In this document: in pieces, positions 21,796-34,651 of the stretch
Layout of the letters: each line of letters starts with the position of its first letter
How positions within the stretch are numbered: position 1 is the stretch's first letter
Source of the DNA: Ochromonas danica
Taxonomy: Eukaryota > Sar > Chrysophyceae > Chromulinales > Chromulinaceae
Length of the DNA stretch: 64,000 nt
Reading direction: 5' to 3'
Assembly: GCA_015146655.1 (NCBI GenBank)
Contig: VKHL01000056.1
Coordinates: 62,001-126,000 of the forward strand
The notes under the pieces: generated by a model
What the model saw: the letters and a program-made list of their open reading frames with translations, nothing else
Told to the model about the DNA's origin: nothing
The model's database searches: none
Program-made: the position numbers and the translations under genes

Positions 21796-24700
21796 ATGCT
21801 TCCCAATCGTAAAGAGAAGTCTTTGCTCAGCTCTCAGAGCACGAGTATGCTCAATGCGCGCATTCGCCCCGAGAACGAGCACCTCTCCACCAACACACTT
21901 ACGGCGGGATTGAATACTTTGAAGCCCAAAGCACTTGTAGGGAGCAGCTCGACACCTGCTCTCCATACAACCACTTCGCCCGTGGTGACGCAGGGGCAGT
22001 CCAAGGTCGACCGCCTGCGCCACGAAGTCTCGGCGCACACGCTGTCCAACAAGGCACTCAGCACGTCTCAGTCGGCTGTGCTCTTGTCACCTGATCCTAA
22101 GATGCGTGAGAATATGCATTACCAAAGCAAGGCTTCCTTTCTTGAAAGTCCTCTGCGGCTGGACCTCAGCAATCAACACGAGGAAGAAGTCGTGGCTGTG
22201 CAATCCAGCCCCAGTGGACGCATGATTGCAGCCGATGGGACCATTATTGCTGCCAAAGGGAGTTTTATTGCCTCGCTCAGCATGACCCAGAAGCAGCTCC
22301 ATGACTTGTACAAAGTGCCGCAGACCTTCTTCTACCTGCGCGTTCGGCAGCCCAGCAGCCACGGAGACGACAACTCCATGATGGGCAGTCAACTCGGCTC
22401 GGTCTATGATCTCGAGCTTATTTCCTTGGATCAAGTGGATAAGAACGCTTATTTCACCTTGTCCAAGGAAGGTGTGACACAGTTTCGACACAAAGTCTCC
22501 ACATTCACGGGATTGGCACAATGGGAGAGAGAGTATCGTCTATTCCATAAGATAGCCAACATTAACTTCTTCCGAAAATATAAGAGATGGAAGGCATTCA
22601 CTGTGTGGAGGAAGAACTTGCGTCAAGGGAAGATGACTTTGGCGTCGGAAAGCGTGGAAGCCAATCTCTTCCTCTTCAGTCCTCCACTGCGAAAAGCTCT
22701 TCTCGCAGTGCGGAATATGACTTACCCTTTGGTCTCCTTGGGTATGCTATCCTTGCCTAAGAATCAAATATTTGATTTGGAAGACTTCGTGCGTGCTCAA
22801 GCGCTCGTGCATGATGAGCTGCGCGTCAAACTGCGAGTGCTCTCTGGCAGCGTGCTGACGACTGTGCGCAGCGCATGCGATGAAGTGGTCGACCAATTCC
22901 TCAAGATTAATAATATCGCAGCAAATCATAAGATGACTTTCATGGAGCGCGCAGCCTTGCGAGCAGAGTGCAAGAAGCTGACGCGCTTCCTGCGCATGAT
23001 GGATATCGTTATGGCAGACTTTCTCAAAACCATGGTGCATGATGCTATTTTTAAGATGGTCGAAGCTGTTGAAAGCGAGACCTTAGATCCACGAACAGAG
23101 ACAAGTGACAATGCAGATACCATGAAGTTGCAACAGAAACGCGATGTCAACGGCTGGAAGACTCCTCTTTTTCGAATTGTGGCGTCGTTCAAGAAGAACC
23201 AACAGCAGTTGTCTGAGGGAGAGGAAGCTATTCAACTGTTTCCGTCGTTTGAGACACTGATTCGGGCACTTGATCGAGTCATCAACGATGCCTTGGATGT
23301 GGTGGGATCCTTCGTCAAGGTCTTGTCCAGCTCGGAGACTGAGATGTATGTGATGCCTGATGGTGATGATGACGACGACGATCATGCCGAGCCGGAAGAT
23401 ATGATAACCTCTATTCGGAACAATCCGCTCTTCATTCAGGCCAAAGAGGATGTTCAATATCATCTTCGCTTGGCGTACAGCGCAGTGAAGGATTACCTTC
23501 ACATCTTCGAGCCTTTCCGACAGATTTACAATAAGAACGTCGATAACGTGACAGACATTTCTGCGTTATTCACCACGGGAGATGTGGAGGTGTTTCAGAA
23601 CATGATTGCGTTGTTTAACAGTCAAATCGACCAGTTCCAAGCTGTGCCGCGCTTCTCGGATGTCGGCGTTCTCTTTCTAGACAGCGCAGAGATGAAGTTG
23701 CAGATGATTCCTTCGCCTGTGGCGTGTTTGCAGTCTATTCGCAGCTATCTACCGGAGCTTGTGCTCTCTTGTGCGCAGGAGTTGGTGGATAAAGTGGGAG
23801 CCATGAATCCCATCATTGCAGGCGAGCCAAACTCTGTCGAGGCCTATGTGCACAAAAAGAAGATTAAAGATGCTGCCACTGCTGGCCTTGAAGAATTCAA
23901 TCAAAGGCAGAGTTATATTCGTTCTTTGGTGCATGTCATGGATGATAACAGCTGGCCTGCACCTGATCAAGTCAAGGCACTCATGCGCATGTTGAAAGAA
24001 TCGCTTATTTCTCTGGAGTCAAACATTCAGTTGGCAGAAGGAAAAGAAGAAGAAGAGACGAAGAAGTTCAGTGTCCAGGTCACTGAAGAATGCCCCAAAG
24101 TGGTCAAGAAATTGGGCGAAGTGCGCGAACAATTAGACACGAACATTATCTCCGACCCTGACGCGCAGGATGATAAAGTCGTCAAGTTCCTTGCTTTACA
24201 GGAGGCGAACTTCGTCAAGCTGAAGCAACGCACTGAGAAGCTGCAAGAATACCAAGCTATTCTGAAGCTGCCTGTCGATGACTTCGAGCTGGTGGAGGAG
24301 ATCAATGCTGATCTGGCTCTGAAGATTCGTCTGTGGAATGACAAGATGGAATGGGCCAAACTACGGCAGCGAATTATGGAATCGCCTATCAAAGAATTGG
24401 ATGTCTCCATGCTGGAGAAAGAGCTTGTCAAGTACAACAAGACCGTGGCCATGGCCTCCAAGGGACTTCCTCTCAACAAGGTCGTGCCCAAGCTCAAAGC
24501 CTCTGTTGATGAAGTCAATCCAGTTCTTCCTATTGTTGTCGATCTGAGAAACCCTTGTTTGAAAGATCGCCATTGGGAGAAGATTACCAATCTTATCGGC
24601 TTCAACATCAACGATCCGGAGGTGTCATTCACGCTCGCAGATCTCATCAACAAGGGAGTGACACGCTTCCAAGAAGAGATCTCTGTCATCGCCACAGCTG

Positions 24701-27700
24701 CCCAGCAAGAGAGTATTCTTGAAGAAATGATGGTTAAAGTTACAACAATCTGGGAGAAACTTGCTTTCGAAGTCAAGCCTTACAAGGATGTCAAAGACCT
24801 CTACATTCTTGGCGATACCTCCGAGATCATAGCCAGTCTGGACGATAGTTTGGTCACCATCAACACCGTGCTGGGCTCTCGTTACGTTGCCGGCATTCGC
24901 ACGTATGTTGATGGCTGGAGATCGAAGTTGATGCACTTCCAAGAAACACTTGACGAGTGGCTGACTTGCCAGCGCAACTGGATGTATCTGGAGACCATCT
25001 TTAGCTCGCCAGATATCATTCGACAACTTCCTGGTTCGGCAAAAACTTTCCAGGCCGTTGACAAGTCTTGGAAGCTCATCATGAAGCAGACCAACGATGA
25101 ACCCAATGCACTCAAGGCTGGCACACAAGATAAGAACCGAAGGGATGTATTCCGTTCCCACAACGCCAACCTTGATCAGATTCAAAAGGATCTTGAAGAC
25201 TATTTGGAGACCAAGCGCATGGCCTTCCCCAGATTTTACTTCTTATCCAATGATGAGCTCTTGGAGATCTTGTCGCAGGCGAAGGATCCTCGAGCTGTGC
25301 AGCCTCATCTGCGCAAGTGCTTTGACAACCTCGTGAAGCTTGAGTTTGGTGCAGAAGCAGGAAGCATCGACATTCTGGCTATGTTTTCCAGTGAAAACGA
25401 GAGGGTTGGTCTGGGCAAGAATCTGAAAGCTCGTGGCAACGTGGAAGAATGGCTGACGGCCGTGGAGAAGAAAATGAAGGAGTCACTGCATGGTTATATG
25501 AAGGCTGGTCTGTTGGACTATGATACGAAGCCACGAGATGAGTGGATTATGTACCACCCTGGCCAAATTGTGGCAACTGTGGCGCAAATGACTTGGGCGA
25601 GAGGCACAGAGTTAGCATTGCGCAGTGCAGATCCCATCCAGGCCATGTTGCAGTGGTCGGAGGAATATAAAGGAGAGCTGCAAAAGCTCATTATCAAGAT
25701 TCGCGGTACTCTGACCAAACTGGTGAGATGCATTATCGTGGCCTTGGTCACTACTGATGTTCATGCACGAGATATCATTGACGAGCTTTGTGAACGACAA
25801 GTACAAAATGTTCATGATTTTCTATGGCAGCAACAGCTTCGTTATTACTGGGAAGCGGACGTGGACAACTGCATTATTCGACACTCGGATGCACGAGTTA
25901 ACTATGGTTACGAGTACATGGGTGCGACAAGTCGTCTTGTCATCACTCCATTGACTGATCGCTGCTGGCTAACTCTCACTGGATCCTACGCTCTAAAGCT
26001 AGGCGCAGCTCCGGCAGGACCTGCTGGAACAGGGAAAACGGAATCGAGCAAAGATTTGGCTAAAGCCATGGGTATTCAGTGTGTCGTCTTCAACTGTTCT
26101 GACCAAATCGACTACAAGATGATGGGGAAGCTGTTCCGAGGTCTTGCCCAAGGAGGATCTTGGATCTGTCTTGATGAATTCAATCGTATTGATATTGAAG
26201 TATTGTCGGTCATTGCACAGCAGCTGCTTGTTCTCAGAGAGGGGCGATTAGCCAATAAGAGCAACATTAACTTCATGGGTATCCAAATCTCTCTGATGGA
26301 TCACCACGTCATTATCACGATGAATCCAGGATATGCTGGACGCACAGAACTTCCCGACAACTTGCAGGTCTGCTTCCGTCCTGTAAGCATGATGGTTCCC
26401 AACTATGCTCTCATTGCCGAGATTATGCTTTTTGCTGAGGGGTTTGGAGATGCCAAGAACTTGTCCAGGAAAATGTGCAAGCTTTACATCCTTTGCTCTG
26501 AACAACTATCCCAGCAGCCACATTATGATTATGGCCTTCGAGCTGTCAAATCTGTCTTGGTCATGGCAGGCAGTTTGAAAAGAGCGAATCCTACCACTGC
26601 TGAGGATCTTGTGCTTATTCGTGCGTTAAGAGATTCTAACGTGCCCAAGTTCTTGGCCGACGACCTTCCTCTGTTTGCTGCAATCGTGCAAGACCTTTTC
26701 CCTGGTGTTGAAATCCCATCAAATGACTATGGCGAGCTGCAAGTGGCTCTAGAAGAAGAGATTGACAAAGCGGGACTTCAGAAAGTGCCGAAGTTTATCG
26801 GTAAAGTCATCCAGATGTTTGACATCTTCAACATTCGTTTTGGAGCAACGCTTGTTGGTCCTGCTGGAACGGGCAAGACCACTTGCTATCGCATTCTAGC
26901 TGCTCTAATGACCAACTTGCGAGAGAAGGGTTCCGCCAATCCCGAATTCCAACGAGTTCGCTATACAGTATTAAATCCAAAGTGCATTACAATGGGCGAA
27001 CTCTACGGGGAGTTCTCTGCTTTGACGCAGGAATGGCATGACGGTCTCGCGTCCTCTATTATGAGAGAGTTCGTGGCAGAAGAGAGCGATGAAAAGCGAT
27101 GGACAGTCTTTGACGGTCCCATTGATGCCCTTTGGATTGAGAATATGAATACCGTCCTTGATGATAATATGACACTTTGTCTAGCCAACGGTCAACGTAT
27201 CAAGCTCAAGCAAGAGATGAAATGTCTCTTTGAAGTGAACGATCTTGTGGCTGCTTCTCCTGCCACTGTCTCTCGTATCGGTGTGGTTTACATGACTCCT
27301 TCGGATCTTGGCTGGATGCCTTTTGCTCAGTCTTGGGTCCATCGAGCCTTGCCAGCGCAATGTCCAGCTTGGGCAAAAGACCGCATCTTGTTGCTATTCG
27401 ATAAGATTTTGCACAAGGGCTTAGCTTTCCAACGCAAGCACTGCAAGGAACCAGTTGAAACTGTGGATGTTCAGCTGATCATCAGCATGTGCATGCTCTT
27501 CCAGTCCCTCTTTGTTGCCGAGAGAGGCGTACGCTTTGATCTCCCACAGCCGGATCTCTCTGCATTGCTCGACAAACTCTTCTTCTTCTCATATATTTGG
27601 AGTATCGGTGGTCCTCTAAGCAGTCAGTATTGGGAGTCATTCACTGAGCACGCGCGCGAACTCTTTGAGGAGCCCTGTCCTGGCTTGGGTTTGCCGGGTG

Positions 27701-30700
27701 GAGGCACTGCATTCGACTATTTCGTTGATTTTAAGGAGTCCAGGTTCCGCGAATGGTCTGAGATCGTTCCCGCCTTTCGTTATGACGAGACGTTGCCGTA
27801 CTTTAGCCTCATTGTGCCCACAACGGACACTTGTCGTTTCTCGTACATTATGAAGACTTTAATCGCAGTAGACAAGCCTTGCTTCATCACTGGCGTGACG
27901 GGAACAGGCAAGACAGTTGCGGTGCAAACATTGCTTACCAGTTTGCAGCCTCTGCCTGAGGAGGGAGGCATGGCTGTCATTCCGATCTTCATGAACTTCT
28001 CTGCACAGACACGTTCTGACGTTACCCAGATGACAATCGAGAGCAAGCTAGAGAAGAAGCGCAAAAACCTTCTGGGCGCTCCATCTGGTAGGCGGGTGGT
28101 GGTCTTTGTTGACGATGTCAACATGCCTTTTGTAGAAACATATGGAGCACAGCCTCCAATCGAACTGTTGAGACAATTCTTAGATTTCAAAGGGTTCTAT
28201 GACCGAGACAAGCTGTTTTGGAAGGATATGGTGGATGTCTTGCTTTTCGTTGGCGCTGCCCCTCCTGGTGGCGGCCGCTCAGTTGTCACGCCTCGTTTCA
28301 CACGGCACTTCAACGTTCTCTGCTTCCCACCTGCCTCCGATGCTGCCCTCACTCTTATTTTCTCCTCTATTTTGAATGGATTTTTGTCGAAGTTTGAATT
28401 GGAGATTCAGAAAATGTCTCAGGGCGTGGTGGCCGCCACTATCGAGGTTTACAGCAAAATCTCTCAAGAACTGCTGCCCACTCCGTCCAAGTTCCACTAC
28501 ACGTTTAATCTTCGAGACATCTCGAAGGTATTTCAAGGTATTCTTATGATTAAACCACGCAAATGTAGCTCTGCGGAAGTGTTTACTAGACTTTGGGTGC
28601 ACGAATGCCAGCGAATCTTTTATGACCGTTTGATCAACAAAGAAGATCAGGCGTGGTTTCAGAAAATGATGGTTGAGCTGTGCAGCCGCTTTTTGCGCAT
28701 GTCCATGAGTCAAGAGGATCTATTCAACAAGCCCATCGTGTTTGTGGACTTTTTGCGGCCTGATGCAGAGGTTCGATTCTACGAAGAAATACGAGACTTG
28801 CCGAAGTTAACCTCTATCCTCAATGACTTACTGGACAATTACAATATGACTTTTCCCAGTCAGATGAATCTCGTCTTCTTCGAGGACGCGCTCACGCATA
28901 CTGCGCGTATCTCTCGAATTCTTCGTCAACCGCGTGGCAATGCCATGCTTGTGGGTGTTGGTGGTTCTGGTAAACAGTCACTCACTCGCATGGCTGCTTT
29001 TGTAGCCAACATGGCCTGTCTTTCCATCGAAATCAATCGAGGTTATGGCATTAACGAATTCCGTGAAGATATCAAGAAGTTTATGCTCAAGACGGGTGTG
29101 GAAGGCAAAGACACTGTTTTCCTCTTCACGGACTCACAGATTGTGGATGAAACCATGTTAGAAGATCTCAACAATGTCTTGAATACGGGAGAGGTCTCAA
29201 ACCTCTTCGCACAAGATGAAACAGATAAGATTGCGTCAGATATGATCGCTATCGTGAAGGAGGCGGGCATCCCAGAAACTCGTGACAACTGTCTTGCGCA
29301 CTTTGTGTTGCGTGTCCGAGACAAACTGCACATTGTTCTCTGCATGTCTCCTGTTGGAGATGCTTTGCGTATTCGTTGCCGGCAGTTCCCTTCACTTATT
29401 AACTGCACAACGATCGACTGGTTCCATGGCTGGCCAGAAGCTGCTTTGATCTCCGTGGCAGAGCGTTTCCTGGGTGATCTCGAGCTTCCTAATGAAGATA
29501 TTCGTAGAGCAATGGTTCGTATGTCAGGTCATGTTCATCGTTCTATTGAAGAGACTTCCGTTGCTTTCTTCAACGAGTTGCGCAGACGCGTTTACACCAC
29601 TCCGAAGAGTTATCTCGATCTTATCAATCTCTACATCTCCATGTTAAAAGGTCTTCAAGATGCTGTAGAAGTCAAGAGCGAGCGAATGAAAGTTGGTGTG
29701 ATGAAGCTGAACGAAACCAACAGTTTGGTTGATGGACTGAAGGCAGAGTTGGTGAAGCTCGAGCCGATCTTGAAGGCCAAGGCAATTGAGACAGAAGCTC
29801 TTCTTCTCGATGTTGCCAAACAGAAGGCTGAAGCTTCTATTGTGGCTGATAAGGTGGCAGAAGAAGAGGCGATAGTGGGCAAACAAGCCGCGGAGACTGC
29901 AGCAGTCGCGGCGGATGCGCAGAAGGATTTAGATCGCGCCCTTCCTGCCCTTGAGAAAGCAACAAGAGCTCTTGGGTCGCTGACGAAGCCGGATATCACG
30001 GAAGTGAAGTCCTTCACGAATCCACCCAATGCTGTGCGTGTGGTGATGGAGGCGGTCTGTGTGCTATTGGGCGAGAAGGAGAATTGGGAAAGTTCCAAGA
30101 AGCTTCTCAATCGCCCCGACTTCATGGACTTATTGCAAACATATGACAAAGACAATATCCCAGAGTCTCGTCTGAAGAAGCTGCGAAAGCAGTATATTAA
30201 TGCTGAGGAGATGCAAGAAGAAGTGATTCAGAAAGTCTCCAAGGCTGGCTCAGGGCTATGCATGTGGGTACGAGCTATGGACGTCTATGCTGATGTCGCC
30301 AAAGAAGTCGCTCCCAAGCAAGCAAGGTTGGATGAAATGAAAGCTCAGCTCGCAATCACAACAGCTCAGTTGAAAGAAAAGCAATCACAACTCAAAGCGG
30401 TCATGGACAAGGTTGCCGCGCTACAGAAGACTTGTGACGACACTCTCGCAGAAAAGAATCGTCTGCAGGCGGAAAGTGATACCACCGCCAAGCGTTTAGT
30501 ACGCGCCGAAAAACTGACAAGTGGTTTGAACAGTGAAGGTGAACGTTGGAAGAATAGTATTGTTTCACTAGCGGCGGAGAAGATTAACCTCATTGGCGAC
30601 TGCTTCTTGGCTTGCGCGTGCATCAGTTACTATGGTGGATTCACAGGTGTTTATCGTGATCGTCTAGTGCATGAATGGTTGGAACATGCTCAAACTCTGG

Positions 30701-33700
30701 GTATTCCAGCTTCTGCCAAGTTCTCTCTTGGTGATACCTTGGGCGACCCCGTCATGATCAGAGAATGGCAGAATCAGGGCCTGCCCACAGACCCGGTCAG
30801 TGTGAACAACGGCATCCTCGTTGACAAATGCAGACGTTGGCCTTTGATGATTGATCCTCAGATGCAAGCCAATCAATGGATTAGGAAGAAAGAGGAATCG
30901 AATGGCATTGCGATCACCACCATGCGTGATGGCAACCTTCTTCGCACACTGGAAAACTGTATTCGATTGGGAAAGCCTTTGTTGCTTGAAGATGTCGGAG
31001 AACAGATTGAGCCTGCGCTCGAGCCTGTCTTACAGAAGGCAGTCTTCAAGAATGGCTCGCGTTGGCTCATTCGTTTGGGCGACAGCGACGTGGACTATGA
31101 CAGCAATTTCAAGCTCTACATGACTACCAAGATGCCCAATCCGCATTACCTACCTGAGGTCTGTATCAAGGTCACCTTGATCAATTTCACTGTGACTATG
31201 TTGGGGTTGGAGGCGCAGCTTCTCGGATTGGTCGTAAAGGCTGAGAGGCCAGAGATCGAACAGAAAAAAGTGCAATTGCTGTTGCAAATGGCTGAAGACA
31301 AGCGTCAATTGCAGATGTTAGAATCAAGAATTCTGCAACTGCTTTCCGAGTCAGAGGGAAATATTTTGGATGACGAAGTGTTGATCAACACGTTGTCAGA
31401 GTCTAAAGTCATCGCAATGCAAATCGGCGAACGTGTCGCAGAGGCTGAGATTACAGAGCAAGAGATCAATGAATCGAGAGGGAAATATATTGAGGCAGCG
31501 ACAAGAGGGTCGATTATCTATTTCGTGATTGCCGATTTGGGAGGAATAGATCCAATGTATCAGTACTCCCTGGCTTACTATACAACCCTGTTCAATCGCT
31601 GTATCTATGAGAGCGAGAAAGCTGCCTCTGTGGAGGAACGAGTGGTGAAGATCATGGACTATGCCACCTTGGTCATCTATCAGAATATCTGTCGCGGGTT
31701 GTTTGAGAAAGACAAGCTGCTCTTCAGTGCTTCCATCTGCTTCCAAATCTTGCGTCAAGGTAAAGAGATTCATGATTTGGAATGGAATCTCTTCATGCGA
31801 GGAGCTGGCGCCTTGGACAAGTCCACCATGCCCCCCAATCCCCATCCAGACTCCATCCCGCCCAACATGTGGGATTTGATCTATGCGTCAGAGCACAATC
31901 TCAAGTACGTCACGAGTCAACAGGAAGGAGATGGGAAAGACCAAGAAGATGCAGAAGATCGTTATCATCCTGCTTCGAATGCCCAGCCTTTCCAAGGCCT
32001 TTGCAGCAGCATGGAGAAAGATTATGGTGGCCGTGGGTCAGACTCCGTGTGGAGCACTTGGATGGCGTCCAACTCGTTGATGACTGCTGCGCTGCCCCCG
32101 CCTTTTGGTGATACTGTCAACCTCTTTCAACGCCTTTTGTTGGTTAAGGCTCTGCGAGAAGACAAACTTCAGCAGAGCATCGCGGAATATGTGGGTGTTA
32201 AGTTGGGTAGAAAATTCTCTGAATCGCCTTCGACTTCAATGGAGGAAATCTATCGCGACCTTGACAACAAGACGCCGTGCATCTTTGTCCTTTCCACAGG
32301 AGCTGATCCAACAGGAATGTTGCTGCGCTTCGCCAAGAAGTGTGGCTACGGCGATCGATTGCACATCGTCTCGTTGGGCCAGGGTCAAGGTCCCTATGCC
32401 AAGCATCTCATCGAGAATGGCATCAAAACAGGTGATTGGGTCATCCTACAGAACTGTATGCTTGCAAAGAGTTGGATGCCCGAGCTGGATAAGATCATTT
32501 TCGACCTGCAAGAGAGAGTTAAGAGAGAGGAACAGCAAGGTGCAAGTCATCATTCTTCTGCGCAACAACAAGGAGACGGACACGGCACGCAGGCCATGCC
32601 AGTCCACAAAGACTTCCGCTTGTATCTCACCTCTGCTCCTGCAGACTACTTCCCTGTCTCTGTCCTGCAAAATGGAGTTAAGATGACGAATGAGCCTCCT
32701 AAAGGTAAACCTTTCCTTCCACAGTCTCCCTCGTCTGCCATTGGCTCATATTAACTACTGTATATGTCATCGTCTTCTCAGGCATTCGCAACAATCTGCT
32801 GCGTTCCTTCGGCAATCTCATAAAGGAGGAGGACTACGAGGGCGTATCGAAGGCTCTTCAATGGAAGAAGTTGCTAACTGGCCTTCTCTTTTTCCATGCA
32901 AACATCCAAGAACGTCGCAAGTTCGGGCCGTTGGGGTGGAACATCCGCTACGCATTCGACGAGTCAGACCTCGAGACCTCCATCGCCGTGCTCAGACGGT
33001 TCTTAGAGCAACAAGAGATCCTTCCCTGGGATGCTTTGAACTATGTCACTGGACAAATCAATTATGGTGGACGTGTCACTGACGACTGGGACAGAAGGTG
33101 CTTGATGTCCATTCTCTCAATCTATCTCGTGCCCGAGATTCTTCAGGAAGGCTATCGCTTCTCTAAGTCAGGCACTTACTATGCTCCGCCTATGGGGTCG
33201 ATGAAGCAGATGACTTCGTATTTCGAAGGGCTGCCACTGTCAGATGATCCGGAAGTCTTTGGAATGCATGAGAACGCCAATGTGACCTTCAATACAAACG
33301 AATCCCTGCAATTGATGGCCGCGTTGCTTTCCTTGCAGCCGCGCTCCACGGGCAGCAGTGCACAATCTAGCGATGATGTTGTTATAAACTTGGCTACTCA
33401 ATATGAAACTCAATGCCCCGAATTGCTGAACATGGATGAGGCTGGGCCCACTACTTTCGTCATTCAGCCCAACGGCTTGCTAACCTCTCTAGCCATCTGC
33501 CTGACACAAGAGATGGTCAAGTTCAATCGTCTCTTGAACCAGATGAGCTCTACATTGCGAGACATCAAGAAAGCAATTCGAGGAATGATTGTTATGTCCA
33601 GTGACTTGGATGCCATGTACACCTCCTTCCTCAACAACCAGCTGCCTGCCATCTGGGAGAAGGTTTCCTTCGCCTCGCTCAAGACCTTGGGCTCTTGGGT

Positions 33701-34306
33701 GCGTGACTTGCTGGATCGTGTCGCATTTATGCGATTATGGCTGACCAAGGGCGAGCCCAATGCCTTTCCTTTGCCCGTGTTTTTCTTCCCCCAGGTTTGC
33801 CCTTTCCCTCTTGTCCTCATTTTCTCCTCTTTCGTTTTCTGATGGGTTGGTATCCGTATTGTGTTCTGCAGGGATTCATGACAGCTTCATTGCAGACCTT
33901 TGCGCGCAAACATATGGAAGCTATCGATGGACTGTCCTTTTCCTACAAGATTGTCTTCCAGCCTATAGAACAGATCCAGCCTCCGGAGGATGGTGTCGTG
34001 GTCTACGGCCTTTATCTCGAAGGCGCTCGATTCGATCAACAGCTCATTCAAGTAGTGGACTCCTTACCAGGACAGATGTACGACTTATTGCCACCCATTC
34101 ACTTTCAACCTGCGGTCAATCACAAGCAAGCTCCTCAAACCTATGCTTGCCCTGTTTACAAGACTGCTGTTCGCAAAGGAGTGCTGAGCACCACAGGCAT
34201 GAGCACAAACTACGTTGTGCCTGTTGAACTTCCCATTGCCCCTTCGGATAGCGAACAGAAATGGATTCTTGCAGGCGTTGCTGCTCTATGCAATCTCACT
34301 GACTAG
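21796..34306 (+). CDS. DNAH6: Axonemal inner-arm dynein heavy chain, DNAH6-like
   Basis: Three exons (21796-32704, 32782-33794, 33872-34306), both introns 77 nt; 4118 residues, the usual size for single-headed inner-arm dyneins. The tail spans residues 1-1350 and includes the linker. Four P-loops are intact: AAA1 GPAGTGKT (about 1408, with Walker B CLDEFNRI), AAA2 GPAGTGKTT (about 1687), AAA3 GVTGTGKT (about 2032) and AAA4 GVGGSGKQ (about 2386). The coiled-coil stalk and microtubule-binding domain lie at about 2615-2935, followed by AAA5, AAA6 and the C-terminal domain restored by the last splice (FFFPQ joined to GFMTASL). Stalk words such as AVCVLLGEKENW and MWVRAMD and the downstream GDSDVDYDSNFKLYMTTK look most like DNAH6. 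It powers ciliary bending. Confidence 0.93.
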
Positions 34307-34374
34307 TGTGTGTTTGTGTATTCTATATTATATTCTATAGTGTAACTTTACTATACCATAATTCTACCTGCAGC

Positions 34375-34510
34375 TGTACATTGTACACTATAGTGTATAG
34401 TGTACATTGTACAGTATAGTGTATTGTGTATAGTGTACATTGTACACTATAGTGTATAGTATAGTATAGTATAGTATAGTGTAGTGTATAGTGTATAGTG
34501 TATAGTGTAG
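34375..34510. repeat. TGTACATTGTACA / ATAGT tandem repeat tract
   Basis: Three copies of TGTACATTGTACA(C/G)TATAGTG start near 34375, 34401 and 34434. They are followed by about five ATAGT units and more GTGTATA units. The core is nearly palindromic, so the tract can form hairpins. It lies just past the dynein stop codon and probably within its 3' flank. Confidence 0.8.
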
Positions 34511-34651
34511 ACAGACAGACCATCATGTCTAATTTAACGGTGTTGAAGTGTGATTGACCATTATATGACTTATAACTAAGATATTATGAGATTTCCCAGT
34601 GCTGGGAGAGGTTTGGATCTGCGAGGAATCTGCTGAAATAGCACAATTAAT

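Noticed and set aside
21796-32704. Many antisense ORFs of 60-250 codons within the dynein gene
   Set aside because: Shadows of a very long conserved coding exon.
34375-34510. CRISPR array
   Set aside because: Eukaryotic context, repeats nearly contiguous, no regular unique spacers and no cas genes.
34335-34526. Minus-strand frame rich in Tyr/Thr/Ile over the TGTACA tract
   Set aside because: It is the translation of a tandem repeat, not a gene.
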